Shown one piece after another: positions 32,920 to 41,539 of a DNA stretch of 64,000 nt; positions within the stretch are counted from its first letter, which is position 1; every line of letters begins with the position of its first letter. The translations under genes and the position numbers were made by a program. The stretch spans positions 6,018,001 to 6,082,000 of the forward strand of contig NZ_CP107841.1 in the NCBI RefSeq assembly GCF_036346855.1, in the 5' to 3' direction. The notes beneath the pieces are model-generated. The model was not told the origin of the DNA and ran no database searches. It saw nothing but the letters and a program-made list of their open reading frames with translations. Source of the stretch: Streptomyces europaeiscabiei. Its GTDB lineage: Bacteria > Actinomycetota > Actinomycetes > Streptomycetales > Streptomycetaceae.

Positions 32920-35112
32920 TCAGCGCCGCCCCAGCGCCCCGCCGGCGGCGACCACGGCCACGACCCCGCACACCCCCACACACGCCCCCACGACCTCCCA
33001 CGGCACCATCACCCCCACCGGCGCCGCCAACGACCCCAACGCACCCACCACCCCCGCCAGGTTCACCGCGGTGACCGCCATTCCCAGCACCACTCCCACC
33101 AGGACCGCGACCAGCGCCTCACCCACCACAACCACCCGCACCTGGCCCCGAGTGGCCCCGGCCAGTCGCAGCGACCGCAGCTCCGCACCCCGCGCCGACG
33201 TGGCCATCAGCAACGTCCCGGCCAGCGAGATCCCCGCGTACACGAGCGCGATACCCAGCACCACGAGAAACCCGAGCCGGGTGTGCGCCTTGGTGCCGGG
33301 ACGGTTCGCCGCGAGCCACTCCTCGGCCGACCGCACCGTCCCACCGGCCCCCGCCGCCCCGTCCGCCGCCCTCTCCAGCACCGCCGCGACCCCCTCCCGG
33401 TCCACCCCGCTCCCCACCCGCACCTCGACCCGGTCCACGGTCGCCCCGCCGGCGTTCGCGGCCGTCACGTACGCCCCGTTGTCCCCGGTGCCCTGCGCGA
33501 GCACCGCCACGATCCGCAGCCGTACGGGACGCCCGTCGCCGAGCCACACGCGCACGCTCTGCCCCACCTCGTGCCGCTCCCACTCCTCGTTCACGACGAT
33601 CGACCGGTCGTCGAGATCACGCACGTCACCGGCGACCACCGGCAGCCGCGACACCGCCGCGAAGGCGGCCACATCCGTCACCGCCCGTGCCTCGGACCGC
33701 ACCAGCGCGCTCCCCTCCTCCACCACATACACAGCGGTGGAAGCCGACTCGGCCACGGTCGCCCCGGCGACCTTCCCGCCATCGATCCGCAAGCCCTCAC
33801 CCGTACTTGTCTCACCCGCCGCATCCGACTCGCTCGTGACCACGAAGTCCGCCCGAGTCCGTGTGTGCGCCTCCGCCCCCTTCGCCTCCGCGACCGTCCC
33901 CGCGGCCCCCAGCAGGGAGCCGGCCAGCGCGACGGTCACCAGCACGGGCGCGGCGACGGCGGCGGTACGGCGCACCGACGTGGCCGCGTTCTCCCTGATC
34001 AGCAGCCCGGCGGCCCCGGGAACCCCCGCCCCCACCAGCCGTACGACCGGCCGGACGAGCAGCGGTGCGAGCGCGGCCGCCGCCGTGATCAGCAGCATCG
34101 GCTGGGTGGTGTACGTCTTCCGCTTCAGCAGTCCGGCGGGGTCGGTCCCCAACTTCCAGGCCAGCAGCCCCAGTCCAGCCGCCAGCAGAGCGGAACCGAT
34201 CACCCGGCGCGACAGCGGCAGCACCCCCGTGTCCACGGACGCCTCCCGCAACGCCTCCACGGGCCCGATCCGCCCGGCCCGCCGCGCGGCCACCCAGGCC
34301 CCGGCGAGCGCCACCGACACCCCCGTCCAGAAGGCCACGTGGTACGGCCACACCACCGCACCCGGCACCGCGAACCACGTCGGCGCGATCCCGCCGTTCA
34401 CCAACTCCCGTACCAGCACAGGCGCCCCCCACGCCCCCAGCGCACACCCGGCACCGGACGCCACGACCCCGACCGCCAAAGCCTCCCCGAGCAGCAGCCG
34501 CCGTACCTGACCCGGTGTCGCGCCCGCCATCCGCAACAGCCCGAACTCCCGCCTGCGCAGGGCCACCACGAAGGCGAACGTCGACGCCGTCACGAACACC
34601 GACACGAAGGTGGTGACCCCGCCCGCCGTCCCCAGCAGCGAGTTCACCGCGACCAGCGCCTCCGCGTCCCGCCCGTACGACGGATCCACCTGCCGCCGCG
34701 CGTCACCCGTCAGCACCCGCGCCCGATCCCCGACCACCGCCCGTACGTCGGCGACGGCCGCCTCCACCCCGACCGCGTCCGGCCCGGCCGGGCCCCGGCC
34801 CGCCGCGTCCGTCGTCACCGGCCCCAGCGCGCGCAACTCCGCGAGCAGTCGTTCGTCCACAGGGTGTGGATCCGCCAGCTTCTGCGACACCCGGGCCGTC
34901 CCCGGCCCCCGCCGCACCTCGACCGTCAGCCTGTCCAGGCCCGCGACCACGACGGGGGAGTCGCCGAAACGCTCCGGCGTACGCGCGGGCGGGTCGAGTG
35001 TCGCCGCGAGCCCGAGCCCCATGGCGGTCATCACCCCGACCCCCAGCGCCACCGCGACGAACGACCCGATCAGCGCCGCCCACCGCGTACGCAACGACGA
35101 CAAGGTCAGCAC
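32920..35112 (-). CDS. FtsX-like ABC transporter permease
   Basis: There are 730 residues with a duplicated FtsX topology: an N-terminal helix (about 12-36), an external domain, three helices from about 165, a central helical hairpin, a second external domain and three terminal helices. Coupling motifs RLLLGEALAVGVVASG and RVVVVGEALVAVLVGVVLG mark the halves. It starts at GTG 35112, seven bases inside the ATPase gene. With that ATPase it forms an orphan exporter-type complex; no two-component genes adjoin. It may remove peptides or lipids (inference). Confidence 0.88.
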   Translation of the reverse strand: MLTLSSLRTRWAALIGSFVAVALGVGVMTAMGLGLAATLDPPARTPERFGDSPVVVAGLDRLTVEVRRGPGTARVSQKLADPHPVDERLLAELRALGPVTTDAAGRGPAGPDAVGVEAAVADVRAVVGDRARVLTGDARRQVDPSYGRDAEALVAVNSLLGTAGGVTTFVSVFVTASTFAFVVALRRREFGLLRMAGATPGQVRRLLLGEALAVGVVASGAGCALGAWGAPVLVRELVNGGIAPTWFAVPGAVVWPYHVAFWTGVSVALAGAWVAARRAGRIGPVEALREASVDTGVLPLSRRVIGSALLAAGLGLLAWKLGTDPAGLLKRKTYTTQPMLLITAAAALAPLLVRPVVRLVGAGVPGAAGLLIRENAATSVRRTAAVAAPVLVTVALAGSLLGAAGTVAEAKGAEAHTRTRADFVVTSESDAAGETSTGEGLRIDGGKVAGATVAESASTAVYVVEEGSALVRSEARAVTDVAAFAAVSRLPVVAGDVRDLDDRSIVVNEEWERHEVGQSVRVWLGDGRPVRLRIVAVLAQGTGDNGAYVTAANAGGATVDRVEVRVGSGVDREGVAAVLERAADGAAGAGGTVRSAEEWLAANRPGTKAHTRLGFLVVLGIALVYAGISLAGTLLMATSARGAELRSLRLAGATRGQVRVVVVGEALVAVLVGVVLGMAVTAVNLAGVVGALGSLAAPVGVMVPWEVVGACVGVCGVVAVVAAGGALGRR

Positions 35113-36017
35113 GTCACACCCCCGACGATCCCGCTGCCGGCAGTACCGGCAGTACCGGCAGTACCGGCAGTACCGGCAGTACCGGCAGTACCGGCAGTAC
35201 CGGCAGTACCGGCAGTACCGGCAGTACCGGCAGAACCGGGAGCACCGGGAGCACCGGCCGTTCCAGCCGCCCGCTCCAACCCGGCCATACGCGCCGCCAC
35301 GCCCTCCACCGACGGCCGGACCAACTCCCCGCTCACCCGCCCGTCGACCAGGAACACCACCCGGTCCGCGTACGACGCGGCCACCGGATCGTGCGTGACC
35401 ATGACCGTGGTCTGGCCCTCCCGGTCCACCAACTCCCGTAGCAGGCAGAGCACGTCACGGCTGGTCGTGGTGTCGAGCGCCCCGGTCGGCTCGTCGCCGA
35501 AGAGGACCGCCGGGCGGGTGATCAGGGCCCGGGCCAGGGCGACCCGCTGCTGCTGCCCGCCGGACAGCTGGGCCGGCCGGTGTCCGGCCCGCTCGGCCAG
35601 CCCCACCCGGGCCAGGGCCTCGCGCACCGCTCCGCGCGAGGGCCGCCGCCCGGCGAGCCGCAGCGGAAGGGCGACGTTCTGCGCGGCGGTGAGAGAGGGG
35701 AGGAGGTTGAAGGCCTGGAACACGAATCCGATCCGTTCCCGGCGCAGCAGCGTCAGCCGCCGCTCGCCCAGCCCGGCCAGTTCCACCCCGTCGACCCGCA
35801 CTGTCCCGTCCGACGGCCGGTCCAGCCCCGCCGCACACTGCAACAGCGTCGACTTCCCCGACCCCGACGGCCCCATCACCGCCGTGAAGGTCCCGGCCCC
35901 GAAGTCGAGGTCCACCCCGTCGAGGGCGACGACCTCCCCGTACGACCGCCGCAGGCCCCGTACGCGTACGGCCGCGACCTCCGTCTTTCCCGCCTCTGCT
36001 ACCGCTGTCGTGGTCAT
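35106..36017 (-). CDS. ABC transporter ATP-binding protein with AGT-repeat tail
   Basis: This 303-residue ATPase of the MacB/LolD group has Walker A GPSGSGKST, FQAFNLLPSL, signature LSGGQQQRVALARAL, Walker B FGDEPTGALD and VTHD. The ATPase fold ends near residue 235. A Gly/Ala/Pro tail follows, including about ten Thr-Ala-Gly triplets encoded by a 9-bp microsatellite, ending GIVGGVTC. The stop overlaps the permease start by seven bases, so slippage in the repeat would also affect coupling only in whole triplets. Start ATG 36017. Confidence 0.92.
   Translation of the reverse strand: MTTTAVAEAGKTEVAAVRVRGLRRSYGEVVALDGVDLDFGAGTFTAVMGPSGSGKSTLLQCAAGLDRPSDGTVRVDGVELAGLGERRLTLLRRERIGFVFQAFNLLPSLTAAQNVALPLRLAGRRPSRGAVREALARVGLAERAGHRPAQLSGGQQQRVALARALITRPAVLFGDEPTGALDTTTSRDVLCLLRELVDREGQTTVMVTHDPVAASYADRVVFLVDGRVSGELVRPSVEGVAARMAGLERAAGTAGAPGAPGSAGTAGTAGTAGTAGTAGTAGTAGTAGTAGTAGSGIVGGVTC
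35138..35236 (+). repeat. 9-bp tandem repeat (CGGCAGTAC) in an ABC ATPase gene
   Basis: Ten perfect copies of CGGCAGTAC run from 35138 to 35227 and one degenerate copy follows. The unit is a multiple of three, so copy-number change lengthens or shortens the ATPase tail without breaking the frame. Confidence 0.9.
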
Positions 36018-36139
36018 GCCCCAAGCGAACCGTCCGCGCGCCGCCCGCACACGACCACTGGAGGGTGTCCCGGGGGTATGGCCGGCCCTACCTCCCTGCG
36101 ACTCATGACACGACCGCGCCTCATGACACGATCGAACAC

Positions 36140-37348
36140 GTGAGTACGACCAGCACGGTGGACCGCGCCTTCGAAGCGGCCCTCTACGCCGACACCGACG
36201 CCGCCCTGGACACCGGGGCCTCCCTGCTCGCCGCCGACCCGGCGGCCGACGCGGAACTCGCCCGGCGCGGACGGGAGTTCGTCGCCGGGGCCTGGCGGCG
36301 CGGCTGGCAGCCCGCCGACGTCGTACGGTTCGTGCGGCGCGAGCTGGAGGACGAGCACGTCCGTCTCCTCGCGGTGCTCATCGTCGAGGAGCACGAGCGG
36401 GAGCAGGAGCAGAGGGCGACGGAGGGGAACCGGCAGTCACCACGCGGCCCGCGCTGGACCGCCCAGCTCGACGAGGTCGGGGAACTCGCCGCACACCCCA
36501 CCCGCACGGACCGCTTCTCGTACGCCACCACGGCCCTGGAGCTGTACCGCCTCCTCCTGCGCCTGCCCACCCTCGAACCGCTGGACCACCCGCGGGCGGC
36601 CGGCGACGCCAAGAACTCGCCCCACCCCGAATCCCGCATGCTCGGCCGTATCCGCGCGCTCCTCGCCAAGGCGGAGGCGACGGGCTTCCCGGAGGAGGCG
36701 GAGGCCCTCAGTGCGAAGGCGCAGGAGCTGATGGCGCGGCACAGCATCGACGAGGCACTGCTGGCGGCCCGCGCGCACAGCAAGAACACGCCCGGCGCCT
36801 GCCGGATCGGCGTCGAGCCGCCCTACGAGACGGCCAAGGCGGTGCTCCTCGACGCCGTGGCGCGGGCCAACCGCTGCGAGACCGTCTGGAACGACGACCT
36901 CGGGTTCTCCACGGTCGTCGGGTTCGAGGCAGACCTGGAGGTCGTCGAACTGCTCCACACCTCGCTCCTCGTCCAGGCCACCACGGCGATGACGAAGGCG
37001 GAGGCCGCCCAGCGCAGGGGCGGCCGCAAGCGGACCAAGACCTTCCGACAGTCCTTCCTGGCCGCCTACGCCCACCGGATAGGGGACCGGCTGGCCGAGG
37101 TCGCCGAGGCCCAGGTCGCCGAGGCGGAGGCCGAAGGCGCGGGTCCGCACGGGGCGGGCGCCCCGGAACAGGACCTCCTGCCCGTCCTCGCCGCCCGCGG
37201 CGTCGCCGTCCGCGAGCAGTTCACCCGCATGTTCCCGGACACGGTCACCACCCGCGTCCGGGGCGTCAGCGACCTGGCCGGCTGGCAGCAGGGGGCGGAG
37301 GCAGCCGACCGCGCCCAGGTCAAGGCGCGGCCCCGGCTGCCGTCATGA
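36140..37348 (+). CDS. DUF2786-domain protein
   Basis: This 402-residue cytosolic protein has a helical N-terminal part, then a central DUF2786-type segment (about 165-215: RMLGRIRALLAKAEATGFPE, EALSAKAQELMARHSID), which is shared with phage and plasmid proteins of unknown role. The C-terminal half is a predicted mixed domain with a basic stretch RRGGRKRTK that could touch nucleic acid. GTG 36140 begins the coding-like part (STTSTVDRAFEAAL); an open frame reaches back to 36065 without family similarity. It is divergent from the ABC exporter, 122 bases away. Confidence 0.75.
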   Translation: MSTTSTVDRAFEAALYADTDAALDTGASLLAADPAADAELARRGREFVAGAWRRGWQPADVVRFVRRELEDEHVRLLAVLIVEEHEREQEQRATEGNRQSPRGPRWTAQLDEVGELAAHPTRTDRFSYATTALELYRLLLRLPTLEPLDHPRAAGDAKNSPHPESRMLGRIRALLAKAEATGFPEEAEALSAKAQELMARHSIDEALLAARAHSKNTPGACRIGVEPPYETAKAVLLDAVARANRCETVWNDDLGFSTVVGFEADLEVVELLHTSLLVQATTAMTKAEAAQRRGGRKRTKTFRQSFLAAYAHRIGDRLAEVAEAQVAEAEAEGAGPHGAGAPEQDLLPVLAARGVAVREQFTRMFPDTVTTRVRGVSDLAGWQQGAEAADRAQVKARPRLPS

Positions 37349-37363
37349 CCCGGACGCGGCGGC

Positions 37364-37933
37364 TCAGTCGCCCGCCGGCAGGAACGGCCCCACCGTCGCC
37401 TCCAGCGTGCTCTCGGACTTGACGGCGACCTCGGGGTCCGGCCACTTGAAGCTGCTGACCTTGCTGTCTCCGGGCAGGGTGAGCTTCAGCTGGTCCACGG
37501 CGGCGCTCTTCTCCGTGTCACCGGCGACCCCGCGCACGTACGCGATGGTGAAGGTCATCGACTGACCGGCCTCCAGCGTCGCCTCGGTGTCCTCGGACGC
37601 GCCCTCCTGCGGCTGGAGCGCCCAGGACCTGTCGCCGGCGAACAGGTCGACCCCGGCGAGGCCCTTCAGCGTGCAGGCGGCTTTGCCCTTGTTGGTGACG
37701 GTGACCGGCACGGCACCCTCGTCACCGGCGGCCGGGGCGGCGCTGCTGGGCCCGACCTCGAAGCCGGCCTGCGCGGCCGTGCAGGCGCCCCCCTTGCCGC
37801 TGTCGGCGGTGGCGGCGCCGGTCTTGCCGTCACCGCCCCCGTCACCTCCGTCACTTCCGTCACCCCCGCCACAGGCGGTCAGCGTGAGGGCCGCGAGGAG
37901 GGCGGCGGCGATGGCGGTCGGAGCGGTGCGCAT
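37364..37933 (-). CDS. DUF4232-like lipoprotein
   Basis: This 189-residue exported lipoprotein has a leader MRTAPTAIAAALLAALTLTAC with lipobox LTAC, followed by a Gly/Asp-rich spacer and an Ig-like beta domain: VPVTVTNKGKAACTLKGLAGVDLF is typical of DUF4232 proteins, with paired cysteines. It probably sits on the outer face of the membrane; role unknown. The start is set by the leader (ATG 37933); a longer frame to 38050 lacks sense. It converges with the DUF2786 gene. Confidence 0.8.
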   Translation of the reverse strand: MRTAPTAIAAALLAALTLTACGGGDGSDGGDGGGDGKTGAATADSGKGGACTAAQAGFEVGPSSAAPAAGDEGAVPVTVTNKGKAACTLKGLAGVDLFAGDRSWALQPQEGASEDTEATLEAGQSMTFTIAYVRGVAGDTEKSAAVDQLKLTLPGDSKVSSFKWPDPEVAVKSESTLEATVGPFLPAGD

Positions 37934-38061
37934 GGAGTTCCCGGTGGAGTTCGTGGCTGTCACAGCACAGCCGATGACGGTGTGAAAGTGCGAACGGGCC
38001 ACGAAACCCGGAGGTTCCGCGGCCCGTCCGACACATGATCTACGATCCACGGCTCGTCGTA

Positions 38062-38106
38062 GACCGGATCCTCAACCTGATCAGGACCGGATCCTCAACC
38101 TGATCG
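38062..38106 (+). repeat. Direct repeat between two lipoprotein genes
   Basis: ACCGGATCCTCAACCTGATC occurs with small changes twice in tandem, followed by several GACCCGATCCGCG-type units up to about 38142. It lies just beyond the stop of the lipoprotein gene at 38152. Confidence 0.6.
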
Positions 38107-38151
38107 CGACCCGATCCGCGCCCCGATCCGCGACCCGATCCAAGCCCTGCT

Positions 38152-38697
38152 CTACGACCCGGCGCTCGCCGTGGGCAGGTCCGTCGGCAGCCCGGACGGC
38201 AGTGACCCCGCGGCCTTCTGGAACGTCTCCTCGCCGACGCCGCCCTCCCACGTGATCGTGAGGGACTTGGAGCTGACCTTGTCCACCATGCCCTCGGTGC
38301 GCTCGTCGCTGCCGTCCTGGCACTTGAGGCTGATCATCTGCATGTTCGCCGCGTCGGAGACCTTGCCGCTGCACACCGAGGTGTTCACGAAGACGGCGAC
38401 CTCGTCACCGTTGACGAACAGGGCGACCGCCTTGCCGTCGGTCGTGGCCAGCCAGTTGCCCTGCAGCTCGGTCTTGGCTCCGGAGGAGTCCCCGGAGCCA
38501 CCGCTGTCCGAGCTGTCCGTCGGGGTCGGGGCGGCCGACGACTCCTTGGCGTCGGAGCCGCCGTCGTCGCTGCTGCACCCGGTCAGCACGAGCGCCGCCG
38601 CGAGCCCGGCCGCCGCGGCCGCGACGCGTATGCGTGGGCGGGCGGAGGAAGCCCTGGTCACGGGCCTTGCCGTCATCGCCGTACTCGCCGTAGTCAC
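38152..38697 (-). CDS. Small lipoprotein of unknown function
   Basis: There are 181 residues. After a basic N-terminus, a hydrophobic run (about 24-42) ends in lipobox LTGC. A long Ser/Asp/Gly spacer (about 45-72) precedes a compact beta domain, LQGNWLATTDGKAVALFVNGD, with two cysteines (in SVCSGKVS and LKCQDG) likely bonded. I do not recognise a named family. GTG 38697 has GGGAG seven bases upstream. It lies upstream of the DUF4232 lipoprotein on the same strand, 219 bases away. Confidence 0.75.
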   Translation of the reverse strand: MTTASTAMTARPVTRASSARPRIRVAAAAAGLAAALVLTGCSSDDGGSDAKESSAAPTPTDSSDSGGSGDSSGAKTELQGNWLATTDGKAVALFVNGDEVAVFVNTSVCSGKVSDAANMQMISLKCQDGSDERTEGMVDKVSSKSLTITWEGGVGEETFQKAAGSLPSGLPTDLPTASAGS

Positions 38698-39158
38698 TGG
38701 AGGTCTCCCAAAGCTGTGGCCGGATCCGGTCGCCGCGGCGACAGCGGCAAGCTACCAGGAGTGGCTCTGCGGCAGATGGCCGGGAACTGTGAGGACCCCG
38801 AGGACGACACAAGCCGCGACGGCCCGGCACACAAGCCGCGACGGCCCGGCACCTGACGAATTCCGCGATGCCCGTGGTGCCCGTCGGAAGCCGCGCCGCC
38901 CCGGTGCCTGACGAGATCCGTGACGGCGTGTACCCGTCGGAGGCCGCGCCGCCCCGGTACCTGACGAGATCCGTGACGGGCGAGTACCCGACACAAGCCG
39001 CGACGGGCCGGCACGCAAGCCACCGGCGGCCGGGCACCCGACGAGATCCGCGATGCCCCCGGCCCCGACGAGATCCGCGCTACCCCGGCCCCGACGAGAT
39101 CCGCACCGCCCAGGCACCGACCAAACCCCGACACGCACCCCCTCCGCCTCCTCTGCCC
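38698..39158. repeat. Intergenic degenerate repeat field (core 38851-39103)
   Basis: Six versions of CCTGACGAGATCCG(C/T)GA recur at about 38853, 38909, 38961, 39039, 39066 and 39093, mixed with ACACAAGCCGCGACGGCCC and GGAGGCCGCGCCGCCCCGG units. Spacing falls from about 55-80 to 27 bases toward rpsN. No gene is visible; it separates the lipoprotein promoter from the Zur-controlled ribosomal genes. Confidence 0.65.
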
Positions 39159-39464
39159 TTACCAGGACGACTTGCGCACCCCCGGCAGGAACCCCGCGTG
39201 TGCCTGTTCCCGCAGGCTCACCCGGGACAGCCCGAACGTCCGGAAGTACCCCCGGGGCCGCCCGTCCACCTGGTCCCGGTTGCGGACACGGGTCGCGCTC
39301 GCGTCGCGCGGCTGTGCGCGCAGTTCCCGCAGGGCGGCCTCGCGTTCGGCCTCCGTTGCGGACGGCCGTCGGATGATCTCCTTCAGCTCGGCCCGTCGCA
39401 CGGCGTACCGCGCGACGATCTCCTGCCGCTTCTCGTTCTTCGCGATCTTGCTCTTCTTCGCCAT
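39159..39464 (-). CDS. rpsN: 30S ribosomal protein S14, zinc-free paralogue
   Basis: This 101-residue protein of the small subunit head is recognised by [14 protein letters not shown] and the C-terminal [16 protein letters not shown]...[12 protein letters not shown]. The CxxC pairs of the zinc-binding S14 are absent, marking the C-minus form made under zinc shortage. Its ATG overlaps the rpmB stop (TGATG at 39462-39466), giving an rpmB-rpsN operon read away from the Zur box. Confidence 0.97.
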   Translation of the reverse strand: MAKKSKIAKNEKRQEIVARYAVRRAELKEIIRRPSATEAEREAALRELRAQPRDASATRVRNRDQVDGRPRGYFRTFGLSRVSLREQAHAGFLPGVRKSSW

Positions 39465-39700
39465 CAGACCCGCACCCCCCGGGCACGGATCCGCGCGACC
39501 GCGGCCTCGACGCCGATGACGTCCACGGTCTTGATCCCCTTGGTGCTCAGCCGGAGCCGCACATGACGGTTCTCGCTGGGCAGCCAGTACCGCTTGGACT
39601 GGATGTTCGGGTCGAAGCGGCGGGACGTACGCCGGTGGGAGTGCGAGATGCGGTTGCCGAAACCGGGCTGGGCGCCGGTCAGCATGCAGTGGGCGGACAA
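39464..39700 (-). CDS. rpmB: 50S ribosomal protein L28
   Basis: The protein has 78 residues with the family's [22 protein letters not shown] and the ending [20 protein letters not shown]. The start is TTG 39700 (MSAHCMLTG...), which gives the usual length; GAGAGGTG lies eight bases upstream. The open frame to 39769 reaches across the Zur box and is not coding. It lacks the full cysteine set of zinc-binding L28, so it is the zinc-independent paralogue. Confidence 0.93.
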   Translation of the reverse strand: MSAHCMLTGAQPGFGNRISHSHRRTSRRFDPNIQSKRYWLPSENRHVRLRLSTKGIKTVDVIGVEAAVARIRARGVRV

Positions 39701-39728
39701 GGGTGATGCACCTCTCTCGATCCAGTGA

Positions 39729-39749
39729 TGCAAATGGATGTCATTTTCA
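39729..39749. promoter_or_regulatory. Zur box between two ribosomal-protein operons
   Basis: The imperfect palindrome TGCAAATG...TCATTTTCA resembles the Streptomyces Zur operator (TGAAAATGATTTTCA type). It lies between rpmB and rpmG, so one zinc-bound repressor can shut both directions; the genes on each side are the classic Zur targets. Confidence 0.8.
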
Positions 39750-39762
39750 GTAAGGTACCAGC

Positions 39763-39927
39763 ATGGCACGCAACGAACTCCGCCCGGTCGTCAAACTCCG
39801 GTCCACGGCCGGCACCGGTTACACCTACGTCACCCGCAAGAACCGCCGGAACGACCCGGACCGGCTGACGCTGCGCAAGTTCGACCCGAGGGTCGGCCGC
39901 CACGTCGACTTCCGAGAGGAGCGCTGA
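39763..39927 (+). CDS. rpmG: 50S ribosomal protein L33, zinc-free paralogue
   Basis: The 54-residue protein is recognised by [24 protein letters not shown] (start [11 protein letters not shown]) and [10 protein letters not shown]. The two CxxC motifs of zinc-binding L33 are missing. The ATG lies 13 bases after the Zur box, so a bound repressor would cover promoter or leader. It is followed after five bases by rpmE. Confidence 0.96.
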   Translation: MARNELRPVVKLRSTAGTGYTYVTRKNRRNDPDRLTLRKFDPRVGRHVDFREER

Positions 39928-39932
39928 CCGAC

Positions 39933-40190
39933 ATGAAGAAGGACATCCACCCCTCGTACGGGCCCGTCGTCTTCCGGGACCGCGCCGCGAACCACACCTT
40001 CCTCACCCGCTCGACGATGACGAGCGGGAAGACGATCGAGTGGGAGGACGGCAACACGTACCCCGTGGTCGACGTCGAGATCTCGAACGTGAGCCACCCC
40101 TTCTACACGGGCACCGCGCGCGTGCTGGACACGGCGGGCCGCGTGGAGAAATTCGAGAAGCGGTACGGCGCCGGGAAGAAGCGGGGCTGA
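39933..40190 (+). CDS. rpmE: 50S ribosomal protein L31 type B
   Basis: The 85-residue protein begins [16 protein letters not shown], typical of type B (zinc-free) L31, and ends VEKFEKRYG. It can replace zinc-bound L31 and so free zinc from ribosomes. It is the second gene of the plus-strand Zur operon, six bases before the CobW-like gene. Confidence 0.97.
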   Translation: MKKDIHPSYGPVVFRDRAANHTFLTRSTMTSGKTIEWEDGNTYPVVDVEISNVSHPFYTGTARVLDTAGRVEKFEKRYGAGKKRG

Positions 40191-40195
40191 CCGAC

Positions 40196-41533
40196 ATGAC
40201 CCAGCTGTCTGTCGCGATCGTCGGCGGGCTGCACGCCGACGCCCGGCGGGCCGCCGTCGAGGCGCTGCTCGCCGGGGTCCCGGGCAGCGTCGCGCTGCAC
40301 CACGACCTCTCCACCGCCGCGGACGGTCCGGACGCCAAGGTCGTCCGGACCGTCCGGGACGCCACGGGCGTCGTCTCCACCGGTGAGACCCCGCTCGTCA
40401 ACGACTGCGCCTGCTGCGCCCTCCGCGAGGACCTCGTCCCCGAACTGGAGCGCCTGGCCGACGCGGGGCTGACCCGCCTGGCCGTGGTCGAACTCTGGGA
40501 CTCGGTCGAACCGAAGGCGATGGCCGAGGTGGTCGCCGCGAGCGGCCTGCGCCTCACCTCGGTGATCACGGCTGTGGACCCTGCCCTCCTCCTGCCCTGC
40601 CTCGGCGACGGCGACGACCTCGCCGACCGGGGCCTGGCCGCCGCCACCACCGACCAGCGCACCGTCGCCGACACCTTCGCCCGCCAACTGGAGTACGCCC
40701 CCGTCCTGGCCGTACTCGATTCGGACGAGGCCGACGAGGAGGACAGGGCGCTACTGGCCCAACTCCATCCGACGGCACGGAAGGTGCCCATCGGTGACGG
40801 CGCGTCCGAGAGCGCGGGGGGCGCGGCCGACGCATGGTCGGGCTGGTTCACGGAGGTGGACGCGATCGGCGCCCTTGAAGGGGCCGAAGGCCCTGAAAGG
40901 GGCGCGGGGCAGCATCGATATGCGGCTCCGCCGCAGGGCGCGACCAGCCACAACGAACCCGCACTCGGCAGCTCACGGCACGCCCCACGGCGCCCCCCGG
41001 CCCTGATCGCCGCAGCGTTCGCCGGCTTCGACGTCGACGCGGCCGCCGCCGCCCAGCATCCCGCCTGCGCCCTTCTCCCCACCGACGCCGACGAATGCGG
41101 TGTCACCACCCTGGTCTGGCGCCGCCACCGCCCCTTCCACCCCGAGCGGCTGTACGCGGCGCTGGAAGACCTCTGCTGCGCGGCCGCCCGCAGCCGCGGC
41201 AGGTTCTGGCTGGCCGAGCGCCCCGACACCCTGCTGCACTGGGACGCGGCCGGCGGCGCCCTGTGCGTGGAGTCGGTCGGCCCCTGGCTCGCCTCGCTCC
41301 CGGACGCGGCCTGGGACCTGGTCCCCCCGGTCCGCCGGGCCGCCGCCGCCCTCGACTGGCACCCGGAACACGGTGACCGCTGCCAGCATCTCGTCTTCAC
41401 CTCCCCGGGCCTGGACCGCGACGGACTCGAACAGCTGCTGGAGTCCTGCCTGCTCACCGACGCCGAGTACGCCGCCGGACGCGCAGCCTGGGAACGGCTG
41501 CCGCGCCCCTTCGACACCTTCCTGGAGGTCTGA
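40196..41533 (+). CDS. CobW/ZNG-type putative zinc metallochaperone, P-loop degenerate
   Basis: This 445-residue cytosolic protein of the CobW/COG0523 group keeps the metal motif NDCACCALRED (CxCC) near residue 85 and the C-terminal CobW domain (from about 305: VTTLVWRRHRPFHPERLYAAL). At the N-terminus, where GxxGxGKT is expected, it has VGGLHADARRAAVEALL, so a normal GTPase P-loop is missing. Residues about 227-265 are the translation of an intergenic-type repeat and separate the two halves. The place in the Zur operon argues for zinc delivery or sparing. ATG 40196 is six bases after rpmE. Confidence 0.85.
   Translation: MTQLSVAIVGGLHADARRAAVEALLAGVPGSVALHHDLSTAADGPDAKVVRTVRDATGVVSTGETPLVNDCACCALREDLVPELERLADAGLTRLAVVELWDSVEPKAMAEVVAASGLRLTSVITAVDPALLLPCLGDGDDLADRGLAAATTDQRTVADTFARQLEYAPVLAVLDSDEADEEDRALLAQLHPTARKVPIGDGASESAGGAADAWSGWFTEVDAIGALEGAEGPERGAGQHRYAAPPQGATSHNEPALGSSRHAPRRPPALIAAAFAGFDVDAAAAAQHPACALLPTDADECGVTTLVWRRHRPFHPERLYAALEDLCCAAARSRGRFWLAERPDTLLHWDAAGGALCVESVGPWLASLPDAAWDLVPPVRRAAAALDWHPEHGDRCQHLVFTSPGLDRDGLEQLLESCLLTDAEYAAGRAAWERLPRPFDTFLEV
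40873..40990 (+). repeat. Intergenic-type Streptomyces repeat inside the CobW-like gene
   Basis: It contains GGGGCGCGGGGCAGCATCGA, ATATGCGGCTCCGCCGC and GCGACCAGCCACAACGAACC, which match almost exactly the copies at 48945 and 55291. It is read in frame as a linker rich in Gly, Ala, Pro and His. Confidence 0.8.
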
Positions 41534-41539
41534 CCCACC

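Noticed and set aside
31690..36108. 1472-codon plus-strand frame
   Set aside because: It spans five minus-strand genes and is a shadow of high-GC coding; its Pro/Arg/His content is typical of that.
39464..39769. Longer L28 starting at 39769
   Set aside because: It would translate the Zur box and leader; TTG 39700 gives the standard length.
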